From positions 2,087,001 to 2,151,000 of the forward strand of contig NZ_CP027231.1 in NCBI RefSeq assembly GCF_002998435.1: a stretch of 64,000 bases of DNA, read 5' to 3'. The DNA comes from Bacteroides zoogleoformans. GTDB taxonomy: Bacteria; Bacteroidota; Bacteroidia; Bacteroidales; Bacteroidaceae. The translations under genes and the position numbers were made by a program. The stretch's first letter is position 1. Every line of letters begins with the position of its first letter. Of this stretch, positions 62,628 to 64,000 are shown in pieces. Below the pieces are notes generated by a model. It was not told the DNA's origin. It worked only from the letters and a program-made list of their open reading frames with translations, and did no database searches.

Positions 62628-63390
62628 AAATCACTTGGACCTGTCCCTGGCTTCCTATGGCGAAGTCAGGGACTTGACGTACGATTTGGTTGTGCTACCT
62701 TGGGGAGCCACCGAGCCTCACAATCTCCATCTGCCTTATCTGACCGATGCAATCTTGTCGCATGCCGTGGCTGTGGATGCCGCTGAAAAGGCCTTGCAGC
62801 TGTACGGAGTGCGTTGCATGGTGTTGCCTCCCGTCACGTTAGGCTCTCAGAATCCGGGACAACGAAGCCTCAAATTTTGTATCCATGCCCGCTATGAAAC
62901 GCAAAAAGCAGTGTTGGCCGACACGGTGGCCTCGCTTCATGCGCAAGGATTTCATAAGCTCGTCCTCATCAATGGGCACGGGGGTAACAACTTCAAGAAC
63001 ATGATTCGTGACTTGGCAGTAGATTATCCCGACTTCTTGATTGCCTCCGGCGAGTGGTTTGCAGTGTTATCCGCCAAAGAATATTTCGATGCTCCCGGCG
63101 ACCATGCCGACGAGGTGGAAACTTCCGTCATGATGCATTATTATCCCGAGTTGGTAGATCTTTCCATGGCAGGCCCCGGAGTTTATAAACCGTTTGCTTT
63201 ATCGGCTTTGCGTGAAAAGGTAGCTTGGATGCCGCGAGATTGGGGTCGGGCAACCGAAGATACGGGTATCGGAGATCCGTCACTTTCTACGGCTGAGAAA
63301 GGAAAACGCTTTGCGCAAGCAGTATCCGATAAATATGCCGAGTTGTTTGCCCAGCTGGCACGTGCACATTTCCCGGAGGAGTTTTATTAA
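62617..63390 (+). CDS. Creatininase-family metal-dependent hydrolase
   Basis: Protein of 257 aa from the ATG at 62617, which overlaps the epimerase stop. Metal-site motifs of the family are complete: LPWGATEPHNLHLPYLTDA (Glu, His, Asp), LINGHGGNNFKN (His) and PGDHADEVETSVMM (Glu). Family members cut amide or cyclic amide bonds, including creatinine, formamides and inositol-derived lactones. Coupling to nanE suggests a job in amino-sugar use, perhaps removing an N-acyl group or opening a sugar lactam/lactone. The substrate is unknown. Confidence 0.85.
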   Translation: MKNKNHLDLSLASYGEVRDLTYDLVVLPWGATEPHNLHLPYLTDAILSHAVAVDAAEKALQLYGVRCMVLPPVTLGSQNPGQRSLKFCIHARYETQKAVLADTVASLHAQGFHKLVLINGHGGNNFKNMIRDLAVDYPDFLIASGEWFAVLSAKEYFDAPGDHADEVETSVMMHYYPELVDLSMAGPGVYKPFALSALREKVAWMPRDWGRATEDTGIGDPSLSTAEKGKRFAQAVSDKYAELFAQLARAHFPEEFY

Positions 63391-63492
63391 AAGGTTATTT
63401 CGAGGATTGCTTACCGAGACTCCTACGTCGCAAAGACAGGATTGCTCTTGACTTTTTCTTATTACTTAGACATATAAATCCCGATTTATATC

Positions 63493-63500
63493 TAACTTTG
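63493..63500 (+). promoter_or_regulatory. -7 box upstream of the DUF3109 gene
   Basis: TAACTTTG fits TAnnTTTG and lies 30 bp before the start codon at 63530. Confidence 0.5.
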
Positions 63501-63529
63501 CACTCTCATTTATAATGTGAATAGAGAAA

Positions 63530-64000
63530 ATGGTTCAGATAGACGATGTGGTAGTCAGCCTTGATGTACTGCGTGAGAAGTTTCTTTGCAACTTGGACGC
63601 TTGCATGGGAGAATGTTGCATAGAGGGAGATGCCGGCGCACCGTTGGAATCGGAAGAGATGCGAAAGCTGGAAGAAGTCTTGCCGTTGATTTGGAATGAT
63701 TTATCTCCTCAAGCGCGTGCTGTAATAGATGAGCAGGGTGTGGCCTATACGGATGAAGAAGGAGATTTGGTGACTTCCATTGTCAACGGCAAAGATTGCG
63801 TTTTTACCTGCTATGACGAGAAAGGCTGTTGCTATTGTGCCATCGAGAAGGCGTATCGAGAAGGGAAAACAGATTTCTATAAGCCGGTCTCCTGCCATTT
63901 GTATCCTATCAGAATAGGCGATTATGGACCTTACAGGGCGGTGAACTATCATCGTTGGGATGTGTGCAAAGCTGCTGTATTGTTGGGACAAAAAGAGAAT
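63530..64000 (+). CDS. DUF3109-family cysteine-rich protein (partial, runs off the window)
   Basis: Visible 157 codons from ATG at 63530 (an ATG at 63515 is followed at once by a stop). Cysteine pattern: FLCNLDACMGECCIEGDAGA, FTCYDEKGCCYCAIEKAY, VSCHLYPIRI and RWDVCKAA. This is the DUF3109/YkgJ-like arrangement thought to bind metal or an iron-sulfur cluster. Function unknown. The 3' end is outside the window. Confidence 0.85.
   Translation, partial: MVQIDDVVVSLDVLREKFLCNLDACMGECCIEGDAGAPLESEEMRKLEEVLPLIWNDLSPQARAVIDEQGVAYTDEEGDLVTSIVNGKDCVFTCYDEKGCCYCAIEKAYREGKTDFYKPVSCHLYPIRIGDYGPYRAVNYHRWDVCKAAVLLGQKEN

Overview
This window comes from a Bacteroidales genome, most likely a gut Bacteroides or close relative. 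Supporting signs are SusC/SusD pairs, a FecR/ECF-sigma cassette, sulfatase and GH29/GH3 genes, a DUF6242 lipoprotein, a murI-ompH-ompH-bamA-uppS block, AT-rich -7 boxes of the form TAnnTTTG upstream of many starts, and weak or absent Shine-Dalgarno sites.

Layout. 1-6024 (minus): start of murI, two OmpH/Skp chaperones, BamA, UppS and a DUF6242 lipoprotein (envelope biogenesis). 6165-9234: a scarred zone with a Crp/HU chimeric ORF, a carboxypeptidase-regulatory-domain protein, a truncated idi fragment joined to an unrelated 3' gene remnant, a palindromic repeat array and an IS982-like end. 9232-18138 (minus): an apparent operon of ECF sigma, FecR, SusC (with STN domain), SusD, a periplasmic glycerophosphodiester phosphodiesterase and a GlpT/UhpC-type transporter, probably a glycerophosphodiester scavenging locus. 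18612-21425: GT32 glycosyltransferase, UDP-galactopyranose mutase and a galactofuranosyltransferase-like protein. 22113-24585: a metalloprotease lipoprotein and a partial duplicate of its N-terminus. 24978-32232: LtaS-like phosphotransferase, MsbA-type ABC exporter, GH29 fucosidase, sulfatase. 33067-46457: mostly housekeeping genes (RNase H, nitroreductase, aroK, speA, argB, an ECF sigma/anti-sigma pair, GIN-domain lipoprotein, metallopeptidase), ending with class I ribonucleotide reductase nrdAB under a cobalamin riboswitch. 46683-51589: two CE1-type esterases and a GH3 glucosidase. 51703-63390: CBM9-like protein, GH29 fucosidase, PNGase F-like enzyme, ROK regulator, YhcH, an IS982 element, and a sialic-acid operon (MFS transporter, N-acetylneuraminate lyase, AGE-type epimerase, creatininase-family hydrolase). 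This last stretch reads as a host N-glycan and sialic-acid module. 63530-end: start of a DUF3109 protein.

The most unusual structure is not a gene. Intergenic gaps at 8958, 21870, 24816, 32419, 32763 and 34773 carry short arrays with a strict 22-bp (once 21-bp) period, about two DNA helical turns. Different loci use different core sequences, half of each unit is often variable, and cores are sometimes inverted. A seventh array (57916/58973) is split by the IS982 element; removing the element plus one copy of a 3-bp target duplication restores the 22-bp phase exactly. Related fragments occur at 42350-42415. I do not recognise these arrays as a named repeat class.

All calls are by reading the sequence and family recognition; no searches were run.
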